Shown piece by piece: positions 7,722 through 15,650 of a stretch of 64,000 nt of DNA (position 1 is its first letter; each line of letters opens with the position of its first letter). Made by a program: the position numbers and the translations under genes. The DNA lies in assembly GCF_900115475.1 (NCBI RefSeq), contig NZ_FOWP01000011.1, forward strand, positions 62,001-126,000. The letters are read 5' to 3'. Under the pieces are notes generated by a model that had not been told where the DNA came from, made no database searches, and saw only the letters and a list, made by a program, of their open reading frames with translations. The DNA is from Ectopseudomonas composti (GTDB taxonomy: Bacteria; Pseudomonadota; Gammaproteobacteria; Pseudomonadales; Pseudomonadaceae).

Positions 7722-8312
7722 CTAGGCTTTCTTTATAGCTGAATTGATCTTTTGCTTGCCCCATGATACGAGTTTTTTGATATCGACTCCAAATCCCGCA
7801 ATACTTGGCTCTAGTATTAGTGCGTCAACCAAGGCTTTGCCTTCATGCGCCTTAAGTTTTCTTGCGATAGTGAAGTCTTTTATTTTTTTACTGTTCGATA
7901 TGTCGTTAAATATTTTCTCTAAAAGATCAACTACGTCGGTTGGTGTTTTGCAGATGTCTCTTATTTTTAAAAATATTAATGCTTCTGATATTTCGGAGCT
8001 GGGCCTGCTGTTGCTGGCTTCAATAAAGTATCTTGGGTGGATTGTGGTTATGAGTAAGGCGGGAAGGACTCTTGATGGACCTTCGCCATTGATTTTTACC
8101 CAGGAGAGTACTTCCGAGTAGAAGTGGCTATCGGGAAGGCCTGTTATCATGATGGCATTATTTTTGGAACAAAAATTGGCTATTCTAGAGTGGTTGGAGT
8201 GAAGCGTGTTGGAGATAGGCTCATCCCAGTTGTAATAGTCTAGAACGTAGATGTAGTAATTCCTTTCCTCTGAAAGAGGAAGCTCAGATACCGCACTAAT
8301 GTGAAGACCCAT
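7722..8312 (-). CDS. Unknown alpha/beta protein, second gene of the AT-rich operon
   Basis: A 196-aa soluble protein I do not recognise. The ATG at 8312 has a GGGGAGAG ribosome site 7 bases upstream and lies 20 bases after the stop of the preceding gene, so the pair is an operon. The sequence suggests an alternating alpha/beta fold: strand YYIYVLDYYNW, helix NHSRIANFCSKN, strand AIMITGL, helix HFYSEVLSWVKING, strand LPALLITTI. It continues with a helical half bearing ICKTPTDVVDLLEKIFNDI and a C-terminal VDALILEPSIAGFGVDIKKL segment. No catalytic motif is obvious. There is no signal peptide or membrane helix. The codons are visibly AT-rich compared with the flanking core genes, which points to acquisition by transfer. 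Confidence 0.65.
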   Translation of the reverse strand: MGLHISAVSELPLSEERNYYIYVLDYYNWDEPISNTLHSNHSRIANFCSKNNAIMITGLPDSHFYSEVLSWVKINGEGPSRVLPALLITTIHPRYFIEASNSRPSSEISEALIFLKIRDICKTPTDVVDLLEKIFNDISNSKKIKDFTIARKLKAHEGKALVDALILEPSIAGFGVDIKKLVSWGKQKINSAIKKA

Positions 8313-8332
8313 TGCCGTGCTCTCCCCATGAA

Positions 8333-9553
8333 TCAATAGGCTATTAGTACTAACAGGTCTATGACGGTTATACAGGCCGCTTTTAGTGTCATCGTTTTCT
8401 TGTTTAGCTGCCAAAGTCTAAAGCCAAAAGGATATTCAATCAAACGTAGTTCGAAGGAGTTTTTCTTCGGGTAACCAGAGGTTTCCTCGATTCTAATTAT
8501 CCCGTCGCCGCTTTTGTAGAATTTTAAGGAGCGATTTGCTCTTGATATGGTGAAGCCTTGCGAATCATTATCCGTAATGGTTATTGATGCCCTTGGCTCT
8601 GCAGTTTTATTGATGCGGCTTGCTAGCAGGGTTAGATTTTCTTTGCATGTTGTGAGTGCGTTAGAGGTGTCTTTTGAAAGGTGAGCATTTGCATTGCTTA
8701 TGGAGAATCTTGGAGTCTTGGAGGATTTTCTTTGCAGTATGGGCCATGTTATGTACTTGATGAAAGCTTCTCTTGAAAATAGCTTTATTGCTTCGATGGT
8801 TAGTTTTGCAAGTTTTCGCTGTTTACTGCTAAGACTTAGTATCATGTAATAAGGTTTGCGAATTTTGAATTGTATTTCTTTGTCGCTTAATCCTTCGTAT
8901 ACAGATGTTTTAGGTTTGGGGAGAGGGGTGGAGGCTTTTTTGCGAATTAAGTCTGAGTCGAATAAGGAAAGCTCAATGAGTCCATCGTCGGGGAACTCTT
9001 CATTATAGGGTAAGAAGAAATGTGGGGAGTATGTCGGGGTGCTCTTCCAGCCGCTTTCAGTTGTGTAGCTTAAGAGCTCTAGTCGTGTGGAGCCCTGAGG
9101 GTCAATAATAGCGGATAGATATTTCTCTGGCTTGAATTCTACTACGACAGTTTTGCTTGTTTTTGCAAGCACGGAAATAGGAGAAAAAGGTGTGATGTTT
9201 AAAAGGGTTGGGCTTGATTTGATGGGGGTGTCAGATAAGGTATTCTCGGCGTATAACATAAGTGGCGTTGGGGATATTGAGCTTGAATCGTAGATTCTTA
9301 TAGCGAAGTCATCGATCCTTCCGGACTTTGCTCTTTTGTTGATTATTTCAATTTTAATTACTACGGATTCAAGATCTACATTTTTTAATATTTCATGTTT
9401 TGTGTCGGTTCTATATTTGAAATATAACTTGGTTGAGATGATTATTTCGGGCTTAAATTTAAGTGCGTATGTGTCTAGGAATACGATTAAGCCAAGTATG
9501 CCGCCTATCATCCCTATTATCGAGCTAGCTGTCTGTAGATCTTGCGGTGACAA
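8333..9553 (-). CDS. Membrane-anchored unknown protein, first gene of the AT-rich operon
   Basis: A 406-aa protein of unknown function. It uses a TTG start at 9553, supported by AAGGAGAG about 8 bases upstream. A membrane helix lies at about residues 10-30 (ASSIIGMIGGILGLIVFLD), followed by positive charge, so the large C-terminal part is probably cytoplasmic. Residues about 35-190 are strand-rich (VVIKIEIINKRA, DFAIRIYDSS, KTVVVEFKPEKYL) and look like an immunoglobulin-like sandwich. A basic helical middle follows, then another strand-rich portion (ASITITDND, LKFYKSGDGIIRIEE), and a hydrophobic C-terminal end. No enzyme motif is visible. The AT-rich composition matches its partner gene downstream and contrasts with both flanks. 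Confidence 0.6.
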   Translation of the reverse strand: MSPQDLQTASSIIGMIGGILGLIVFLDTYALKFKPEIIISTKLYFKYRTDTKHEILKNVDLESVVIKIEIINKRAKSGRIDDFAIRIYDSSSISPTPLMLYAENTLSDTPIKSSPTLLNITPFSPISVLAKTSKTVVVEFKPEKYLSAIIDPQGSTRLELLSYTTESGWKSTPTYSPHFFLPYNEEFPDDGLIELSLFDSDLIRKKASTPLPKPKTSVYEGLSDKEIQFKIRKPYYMILSLSSKQRKLAKLTIEAIKLFSREAFIKYITWPILQRKSSKTPRFSISNANAHLSKDTSNALTTCKENLTLLASRINKTAEPRASITITDNDSQGFTISRANRSLKFYKSGDGIIRIEETSGYPKKNSFELRLIEYPFGFRLWQLNKKTMTLKAACITVIDLLVLIAY

Positions 9554-9808
9554 TTCCTAATCTCTCCTTGATCTTGCCTGCAGAAAAATCCAATGATTTT
9601 GGTGTGATGTGGTTGTTCTATACGTGCATCGAATAGCACGGCGAAAAAGCTACCGCTAAGCTACTCTGGAGTGACCACAAAGACTAGATAGTATTAGATT
9701 TTGTTAGGGAATTGCATGAGTAAGAAGCTGGATAGCCCCATGCTATAAGGGATTATGAGACGTTGTAAGGCCCATGAGGTCATACCGCCAAGTCACAAGG
9801 AGGCCGCG

Positions 9809-9991
9809 ATGCTGGAAAGCGAATCGTATTATTGCCCCTATTGCGGCGAGCCGGCCGAGGCGCTGCTGGATCTGTCGGGTGGGGATCAGTCTTACATCGA
9901 AGACTGTCCGGTGTGCTGTCGGCCGATCGAGTTCGAACTGCGTACAGACGGCACCGAGTGGGAGTTGGACGTTCGTGCGGAGAACGACTGA
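9809..9991 (+). CDS. CPXCG-motif cysteine-rich protein
   Basis: A 60-aa zinc-ribbon-like protein. Two knuckles are present: CPYCGE near residue 9 and DCPVCCRPIEF near residue 35, giving four metal-ligand cysteines plus one extra. The start at 9809 is set by AAGGAGG at 9797-9803. The stop codon overlaps the ATG of the next gene (TGATG), so translation is coupled. The function of the family is unknown. It marks the return to core chromosomal sequence after the AT-rich block. Confidence 0.85.
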   Translation: MLESESYYCPYCGEPAEALLDLSGGDQSYIEDCPVCCRPIEFELRTDGTEWELDVRAEND

Positions 9992-10251
9992 TGCAACGAA
10001 TCTACGAGCCGGAAAACCTGCTGGAAGGGCAGATGCTGGTGGACATGCTGGCCAGCGAGGGCGTCGAGGCGCACCTGCTCGGTCAGCATCTGGTTGGCGC
10101 GGTGGGGGAGTTGCCGGCGTGCGGTCTGCTCGGTCTGGTGGTTGCTGATCTGGACGCCGAACGGGCACGTACGCTGATCGCTGAGTACAATACGGCGCAA
10201 CCTGTGCCTGGCGATGAGCCAGAGTCTTTTCAGGGCGTGCTGCTCTGTTGA
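9991..10251 (+). CDS. DUF2007 family protein
   Basis: An 86-aa soluble protein with the DUF2007 (putative signal-transducing, GlnB-like fold) pattern: MQRIYEPENLLEGQMLVDML, then a glycine-rich GVEAHLLGQHLVGAVGELP, and a VVADLDAERARTLIAEY strand-helix end. Its ATG overlaps the stop of the cysteine-rich gene upstream, and its own stop precedes the SRAP gene by about 26 bases, so all three may form one transcript. The cellular role of DUF2007 proteins is unknown. Confidence 0.8.
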   Translation: MQRIYEPENLLEGQMLVDMLASEGVEAHLLGQHLVGAVGELPACGLLGLVVADLDAERARTLIAEYNTAQPVPGDEPESFQGVLLC

Positions 10252-10277
10252 CGCGCCCCTGCCTGTCGAGTCGTTTC

Positions 10278-10895
10278 ATGTGTGGACGTTATGCCCTGTT
10301 CCGCTGGTCGCCCGCTTTCGCGGCGTTACCCGGTTTTCCCACTGACCAGAAGCCGCACTGGAACCTGGCACCCAACGGCCAGGTGTTGATGCTGCGCAGC
10401 GGCGCAAGTGGACCGCAGGCGGCTGCGGCGCGTTGGGGGCTGACACCCGCCTGGCTCAAGGATTTGTCCAAGACGCCGGCGCATGCGCGGGCTGAAACGC
10501 TAGCCGGGCAGCCGATGTTTCGCGAACCTTTTCGCCAGCGCCGCGCGCTGCTGCCGGCCAATGGCTTCTATGAATGGCGCGGGGGCGTGCGCAAGCGGCC
10601 GTACTGGATGACCAACGGCGAGTCGCTGATGTATTTCGCGGCCTTGTGGGAGCTGTATCCGGTTACCGGGCATGACTACCTGAGCGTGGCGTTGATTACC
10701 CAGGAAGCCGCGACGCTGCGTCGTCCATTGATTCTCGACGAGCATGAGCAGGCGCTATGGTTGAGCAACGATACGCCGCCCGAGCAGTTGGCGGCATTGC
10801 TGGCCAAGCCGCAGGTTGCGCTGCGCGAGCGCGCCCTGGCGACCCTGGTTAACGACCCGAAGCTGGATGCGCCGGAGTGTCTGACGCCGGCCTGA
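10278..10895 (+). CDS. SRAP domain protein (YedK/HMCES family)
   Basis: A 205-aa SOS-response-associated peptidase-like protein. Family members covalently capture abasic sites in single-stranded DNA through Cys2, protecting them during replication. The start at 10278 is chosen because it exposes the invariant MCGRY start, putting Cys at position 2 after Met removal. The conserved WNLAPN block, HARAET and NGFYEWRG (Glu99) are present. The usual HxRMP/HDRRP histidine is missing: the aligned stretch reads ATLRRPLIL, with Thr146 where His is expected. In the family this His acts in crosslink chemistry, so activity may differ. It may be the specialised member of several paralogues. Confidence 0.88.
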   Translation: MCGRYALFRWSPAFAALPGFPTDQKPHWNLAPNGQVLMLRSGASGPQAAAARWGLTPAWLKDLSKTPAHARAETLAGQPMFREPFRQRRALLPANGFYEWRGGVRKRPYWMTNGESLMYFAALWELYPVTGHDYLSVALITQEAATLRRPLILDEHEQALWLSNDTPPEQLAALLAKPQVALRERALATLVNDPKLDAPECLTPA

Positions 10896-10899
10896 GCCG

Positions 10900-10947
10900 G
10901 TAGGGTGCGCCGTGCTCACCGCGGCTGATGCGGGATCGGCGCCCTAC
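10900..10947. repeat. Dispersed palindrome, GTAGGGTGCGCC type
   Basis: Imperfect inverted repeat with outer arms GTAGGGTGCGCC and GGCGCCCTAC. Related copies occur at 41138 and 42244 in this window. Pseudomonas REP-like element between convergent genes. Confidence 0.7.
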
Positions 10948-10961
10948 AGATAATGAAGCGC

Positions 10962-11020
10962 GTAGCTCGGATGCAATCCGGGAGCCGTATTGCCTGCTCC
11001 CCGGATTGCATCCGGGCTAC
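10962..11020. repeat. REP-like palindrome, GATGCAATCCGG type
   Basis: Long near-perfect inverted repeat: GTAGCTCGGATGCAATCCGG pairs with CCGGATTGCATCCGGGCTAC across a short loop. Typical of pseudomonad extragenic palindromes placed after genes. Confidence 0.8.
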
Positions 11021-11042
11021 AGAGGTTCGCCTGTCACCGTTC

Positions 11043-13193
11043 CTAAACCTTGAACTGATTGATCAGGCGGCGCTGTTGTTCGGCCAGTTTGGTCAGTTGG
11101 GCGCTGGCCTGGCTGGCTTCGTCGGCGCCGCCTGCCACCTCGTTGGCGACCTGGCCGATATTGGTGACGTTGCGGTTGATGTCTTCGGCCACCGCGCTCT
11201 GCTCCTCGGCTGCGCTGGCGATTTGCGTGTTCATGTCGTTGATCACTGATACCGCCTGGGTGATGGATTCCAGCGATTGAGCGGCCTGGTTGGCATGCTC
11301 CACGCTGTCGTCGGTCTTGCTCTGGCTCTGCTCCATCACCTTGACCACTTCGCGCGTGCCTTGCTGCAGCTGCTGGATCATGGTCTGAATTTCTTCGGTG
11401 GCCTGCTGGGTTTTCTGCGCCAGGTTGCGCACCTCGTCGGCGACCACGGCGAAGCCACGGCCCTGTTCACCGGCGCGGGCCGCCTCGATGGCCGCGTTGA
11501 GCGCCAGCAGGTTGGTCTGCTCGGCAATGCCGCGGATGGCGACGAGGATGGCGTTGATGTTCTCGCTGTCCTTGGCCAGGTTCTGCACCACGCCCACGGC
11601 GCGGCTGATTTCGGTGGCCAGCGCAGCGATGGCCACCGAGGTTTCCTGTACCACCTGCTTGCCCTGGTTAGCTGCGCGATCAGCATGGTTGGCGGCTTCG
11701 GCAGCGTGGGTAGCGTTGCGTGCGACGTCCTGCGCGGTAGCGGTCATCTCATGGACGGCTGTGGCCACCAGTTCGATCTCGGCCAGCTGCTTCTGCACAC
11801 CCTGGTTGGTGCGGATGGCGATGTCGGCGGTGTGCTCGGAGGAGTCACTGACCTGCTGCACCGAGGTCACCACGGCGGCGATCATGGTTTGCAGTTTGCT
11901 CAGGAAGGCGTTGAAGCCGGCGGCGATCTGTCCGAGTTCGTCTTTGCGATCGACCTGCAGGCGTACCGTCAGGTCGCCATCGCCCTTGGCGATGTCGTCG
12001 AGCATGCCGACCATCTGCCGCAGTGGGCGGGCGATGCCGTAGCCGACGAACCAGATTATCAGCAGGCCCAGACCCGCGATCAGCAGCCCGACCAGGGTCA
12101 TGCCCAGCGTATCCGCGTCGCGCTGTGCGGCCAGGTCGCCTTGCAACTGGTGCAGGTCGGTCATCACGGCTTGCAGCGGTAGCACCAGCATCAGCACCCA
12201 GCGCGTGTCGCTCTGGCCGATGTTGAAGCTGAGAAAGAGTTCGATATGGCTGTGCTCGGGGTCTTCTTTGGCATCGATGGAGTAAAGCGGCTGACCGGGC
12301 TGTAGTTTGCCGAGGTTGGTCACTTCGTTGGCATCGAGCAGAGCGGTGGCAGACTCGCCGAGTTTGTCTGGCGCCTTGGTCGAGGCGACCAGGCGTCCGT
12401 TGCTGGCGATCAGCGCCATCTCACCCGCGCCGTTGTAGAGCTGGGCGTCAGCCTTTACCAATAGTTCCTGAATGAAATTCACCGCCAGATCGGCGCCAGC
12501 GATGCCGCGAAACTCGCCGTTGACCAGGATCGGTGAGGTAAAGGAGGCGAGCATGGTCATCTTGCCGCCGACATCGTAGGGGGCCGGATCGATCACGCAG
12601 GGCCGTTTACGTTCTTTCGGGCAAAGGTAGTATTCGCCCGCGCGCACGCCGGTTGGCAGTAGCTCCTCGCTTTCGGTCGAGCCGATGGCGTCGATGCCCA
12701 GGCTGCCGTCGGCATTGCGGAACCACCAGGGCAGGAAGCGACCGGTGCCGTCGTAGCCGTTTTCCTTGCTACCGGCATAGATGTCGTCACTGGCATCGAA
12801 GGCGTTCGGTTCCCAGCCCAGATAGCTGCCGAGCAGCTTGGGATTCTGTGCTGTGGTTTCGTGCACCAGATTGGCCAGCTCTTCGCGACTGATGCTGAGC
12901 ATCGGGCTGCCGTTGGCGTCGGTCATGCCGAGCATGGCGTTGATCCGTGCCAGGTCTGCGGTGATCTGCAGTGGGGTTTCCAGTTCACGCTGAATTTCAC
13001 TGACCTGCGCCTGCGCCAATGCAGACAGGCGCTGCTCGATGACTTGCTCCAGCAGCTTCTGTGTACGCTCCTGCACCAGATTCTGAGTTCGGCCGCTGGC
13101 GAACAGGGCGTAGAGCACCAGCGCCACGACCACCGCGAGCACGCTGGCGCCGGCCAGGAAAGCGACGGAAAACTGGATCGACTTGAACTTCAT
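11043..13193 (-). CDS. Methyl-accepting chemotaxis protein, dCache type
   Basis: A 716-aa transmembrane chemoreceptor. Order: membrane helix about 8-30; periplasmic double-Cache ligand domain about 40-345 (contains LLGSYLGWEPNAFD and GADLAVNFIQELL); second helix about 366-388; HAMP about 388-440; cytoplasmic signalling domain to the end. The hairpin tip EQTNLLALNAAIEAARAGE is intact, so it should couple to CheA/CheW. The start MKFKSIQFS (13193) is chosen because GGGAGCT precedes it. The overall sequence recalls the polyamine/histamine receptors McpU and TlpQ of other pseudomonads, but the ligand is inference. It is monocistronic. Confidence 0.93.
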   Translation of the reverse strand: MKFKSIQFSVAFLAGASVLAVVVALVLYALFASGRTQNLVQERTQKLLEQVIEQRLSALAQAQVSEIQRELETPLQITADLARINAMLGMTDANGSPMLSISREELANLVHETTAQNPKLLGSYLGWEPNAFDASDDIYAGSKENGYDGTGRFLPWWFRNADGSLGIDAIGSTESEELLPTGVRAGEYYLCPKERKRPCVIDPAPYDVGGKMTMLASFTSPILVNGEFRGIAGADLAVNFIQELLVKADAQLYNGAGEMALIASNGRLVASTKAPDKLGESATALLDANEVTNLGKLQPGQPLYSIDAKEDPEHSHIELFLSFNIGQSDTRWVLMLVLPLQAVMTDLHQLQGDLAAQRDADTLGMTLVGLLIAGLGLLIIWFVGYGIARPLRQMVGMLDDIAKGDGDLTVRLQVDRKDELGQIAAGFNAFLSKLQTMIAAVVTSVQQVSDSSEHTADIAIRTNQGVQKQLAEIELVATAVHEMTATAQDVARNATHAAEAANHADRAANQGKQVVQETSVAIAALATEISRAVGVVQNLAKDSENINAILVAIRGIAEQTNLLALNAAIEAARAGEQGRGFAVVADEVRNLAQKTQQATEEIQTMIQQLQQGTREVVKVMEQSQSKTDDSVEHANQAAQSLESITQAVSVINDMNTQIASAAEEQSAVAEDINRNVTNIGQVANEVAGGADEASQASAQLTKLAEQQRRLINQFKV

Positions 13194-13388
13194 GTGAGCT
13201 CCCGGACGCAAAGTGCGCCTGTCACGGTCTATCGGCAGTGACAGGTGAAAACCTTAATGGGTTGGTGCTGACGCACAGGCTGGTGTCGTATTCAGCAAAG
13301 ATGGCGTGCGGCCATCGCGCAAGTGGCATGGTTGCCCGCCGTGCGGGGGCGGCCTAGCATAGGGCGTCCGATTCAAGGAGATGGCTCG

Positions 13389-14210
13389 ATGAGCAAGGTT
13401 CTTTATCTGAGTGGCCTGGCTGCGGCGTTGCTGCTGACCGGTTGCCAGGCAGTCAATACCACCAGCGGTGGTGCGGTTGGCGTGGAGCGCAAGCAGTACA
13501 TGTTCAGCATGCTGTCAGCCGAAGAAGTCAATCAGATGTACGCGCAGTCCTATCAGCAAACTCTGAGCGAGGCGTCGAGCAAGGGCGTGCTGGACAAGAG
13601 CAGTGCCAACGCCAAGCGTCTACAGACCGTCGCTGGTCGCTTGATTCCGCAGGCGCCGCGTTTCCGCCCGGACGCCGCCAACTGGCAATGGGAGGCCAAC
13701 CTGATCAAGAGTCCGGAGCTCAATGCCAACTGCGGCCCCGGCGGCAAGATCATTTTTTATAGCGGCATCATCGAGCAGCTGAAACTTACCGATGACGAGA
13801 TTGCCGCCATCATGGGGCACGAGATGGCTCATGCCTTGCGCGAGCACAGCCGTGAGGCGATGTCCAAGGCCTATGGCATTCAGGTCGCCAAGCAGGGCGC
13901 TGGTGCGTTGCTCGGTCTCGGCGAGACTGGCATGGCGATGGCCGATACCGTGGTGCAGTACAGTCTGACTCTGCCCAACAGTCGCGGTAACGAGAACGAG
14001 GCTGACCTGATCGGTCTCGAGCTGGCTGCGCGTGCAGGTTATGACCCGAATGCGGCCATCAGCCTGTGGCAGAAGATGGAGGCTGCCGGTGGCGGCGCGC
14101 CGCCCGAGTTCATGAGCACTCACCCTTCGTCCAGCAGCCGTATCGCCTCGCTACAGGCGGCGATTCCCAAAGTGATGCCGCTGTACGAACAGGCCAAGGC
14201 CGGGCGTTAG
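13389..14210 (+). CDS. M48 family lipoprotein metalloprotease
   Basis: A 273-aa zinc protease (M48C, LoiP/YcaL-like) that should act in the periplasm on misassembled envelope proteins. Signal peptide with lipobox LTGC; residue +2 is Gln, so outer-membrane sorting is expected. The zinc site is HEMAH starting at His144, with the third ligand in NENEADLIGLELAARAGYD. AAGGAG at 13376-13381 sets the ATG at 13389. The gene stands alone and ends at a weak hairpin. Confidence 0.93.
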   Translation: MSKVLYLSGLAAALLLTGCQAVNTTSGGAVGVERKQYMFSMLSAEEVNQMYAQSYQQTLSEASSKGVLDKSSANAKRLQTVAGRLIPQAPRFRPDAANWQWEANLIKSPELNANCGPGGKIIFYSGIIEQLKLTDDEIAAIMGHEMAHALREHSREAMSKAYGIQVAKQGAGALLGLGETGMAMADTVVQYSLTLPNSRGNENEADLIGLELAARAGYDPNAAISLWQKMEAAGGGAPPEFMSTHPSSSSRIASLQAAIPKVMPLYEQAKAGR

Positions 14211-14221
14211 GTTCGGACGTA

Positions 14222-14258
14222 AAAACGGCGCTGCGTGAGGGTTCACGGCGCGCCGTTT
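14222..14258. terminator. Possible weak terminator
   Basis: AAACGGCGC and GCGCCGTTT arms with a large loop between convergent genes. The loop is long and the T-run short, so efficiency is doubtful. Confidence 0.4.
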
Positions 14259-14263
14259 GCGTT

Positions 14264-14707
14264 TCAGGGTAGTGCCGTTTCGGCGAAGGGGCGAGGTTGC
14301 AGACCCAGTTGGGCGCGGAAACTCTCCATGTCGAACATGGTGCAGATTTCCTGAATCTCGTTGCCGGGATTCAGCGTCCAGAACGCCATGGCCGAAATGC
14401 TTAGTACCTTGTCGCTCGGCGGGTAGCCCAGTGCGGGTTTCTGGATGGTGCCGATCAGCGTGCTCCAGGTCACCACCTTGTAGCCTTCGGCGACACACTC
14501 CTCGATCACGATCTGCAGGTCCGGCATGGCGTGGCGGACGTCCTGCACCATCTGACTGAAGCCTGCGCTGCCGAGTGGGCGCCCGATGAACGAGCTCTTG
14601 TAGAGAAAGTCGCGACTGTGCAGTTGTTCGGCCAGAGCCAGGCGACCTTTGTTCCAGGTCAGGTCGATGTGCTGGCACACCACCTTCTTGCGATCATCCA
14701 ATGACAT
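14264..14707 (-). CDS. SnoaL-like / ester cyclase family protein
   Basis: A 147-aa protein of the NTF2-like fold. It shows the ester-cyclase pattern: an N-terminal helix with HIDLTWNKGRLALAEQL, the MVQDVRHAMPDLQIVIEECV segment, and the VVTWSTLIGT strand. Members range from polyketide cyclases to proteins without known catalysis, so a substrate cannot be named. The start at 14707 follows a GGGAGG site. There is no signal peptide. It is monocistronic between the M48 protease and the GDT1 gene. Confidence 0.75.
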   Translation of the reverse strand: MSLDDRKKVVCQHIDLTWNKGRLALAEQLHSRDFLYKSSFIGRPLGSAGFSQMVQDVRHAMPDLQIVIEECVAEGYKVVTWSTLIGTIQKPALGYPPSDKVLSISAMAFWTLNPGNEIQEICTMFDMESFRAQLGLQPRPFAETALP

Positions 14708-14818
14708 GCCGCCCTCCCGACTGCATCGCTGAGCTACGTGACGTGGCACGCACTTTAGCAGCAGGCAGGAGGGGGCTGGGATTGGCCGAAATGCCAGCCC
14801 GTTGGCGTCAGTAATGTG

Positions 14819-15403
14819 TCAGATCATGCCGCTCAGTTTCATTGCCTGATAGCCAGCGTAGATCGCCAGGACGGCGAAGGCGCAGGCCGCCAGACGGCGG
14901 ATCAGGGTCAGTGGCAAGCGTTCGGCGGCGAAATTACCTGCCAGCACTACCGGTACGTTCGCCAGCAGCATGCCCAGCGTGGTGCCGATCACCACCAGGA
15001 TGAAGTGCGGATACTGCGCCGCCAGCATCACGGTCGCGACCTGAGTCTTGTCACCCATCTCGGCGAGGAAGAAGGCAATCAGGGTGGTGAGGAAGGGGCC
15101 GTATTTCTTCAGGCCGGATTCCTCGTCATCGTCCAGTTTGTCCGGAACCAGGGTCCAGGCCGCCACAGCGACAAAGCTGGCAGCCAGAATCCAGCTCAAG
15201 GTGGCAGGCGAGAAGAAGCCTGCAACCCAGTTGCCAATGGCGCCTGCTGCAAAATGGTTGGCCAGTGTGGCGACGACGATACCCCAGATGATCGGCCAGG
15301 GCCGGCGGAAGCGGGCGGCCAGCAGCAGGGCGAGCAATTGCGTCTTGTCGCCGATTTCGGCGAGGGCAACGATGAAGGTGGGGACGAACAGGGATTCCAG
15401 CAT
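14819..15403 (-). CDS. GDT1/TMEM165 family manganese exporter
   Basis: A 194-aa inner-membrane protein of the UPF0016/TMEM165 family, whose bacterial members (for example MneA) export Mn2+. It is built of two inverted halves of three helices, each with the signature E-x-G-D-K-T: LAEIGDKTQLL near residue 15 and LAEMGDKTQVA near residue 115. A charged loop (VPDKLDDDEESGLKK) joins the halves. The leader of about 200 bases carries a yybP-ykoY-type manganese riboswitch, which agrees with the proposed substrate. rsmC lies upstream on the same strand. Confidence 0.9.
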   Translation of the reverse strand: MLESLFVPTFIVALAEIGDKTQLLALLLAARFRRPWPIIWGIVVATLANHFAAGAIGNWVAGFFSPATLSWILAASFVAVAAWTLVPDKLDDDEESGLKKYGPFLTTLIAFFLAEMGDKTQVATVMLAAQYPHFILVVIGTTLGMLLANVPVVLAGNFAAERLPLTLIRRLAACAFAVLAIYAGYQAMKLSGMI

Positions 15404-15607
15404 CAGGTTTCCTAAAGGGGCGGGTCAACACGGCTTATGACACGAACGACCTTCCCGCCCCGGGTGAGGTTGTACGTGTCATAGGTCTTGTCAAACCGCA
15501 AGCCTATCGACGTAGGCCTTGGGTCGCATGCGCCATGCTCTGCGGAGCAAGTGTGTTGACGCATGCCGGGCGAGCAGGGCGCTCGCGGGAGACTACTCCC
15601 CTAGGAC
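15404..15607 (-). promoter_or_regulatory. yybP-ykoY-type Mn2+ riboswitch leader
   Basis: Read on the minus strand, the leader shows the class hallmarks: GGGGAGTAG (15593-15601) near the 5' end and CAAGACCTA (15482-15490) at the 3' end of the aptamer. Arms GTCCTAGG (15600-15607) and CCTATGAC close helix P1 with one mismatch. Downstream, TATGACACG (15475-15483, overlapping P1) can instead pair with CGTGTCATA (15436-15444). GGGGCGGG (15454-15461) can pair with CCCGCCCC (15417-15424) just before the ribosome site. These two helices interlock and exclude each other, which is what a switching expression platform needs. Family assignment is from memory of the consensus. Confidence 0.85.
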
Positions 15608-15650
15608 GGGCGCAATTGTGCCCAAGCGCTACGCGGGGAGCAACCCCAAT

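Noticed and set aside
6742..9808. Integrated mobile element with attachment sites
   Set aside because: The AT-rich block looks acquired, but I find no integrase, no tRNA and no flanking direct repeat, so a defined element cannot be claimed.
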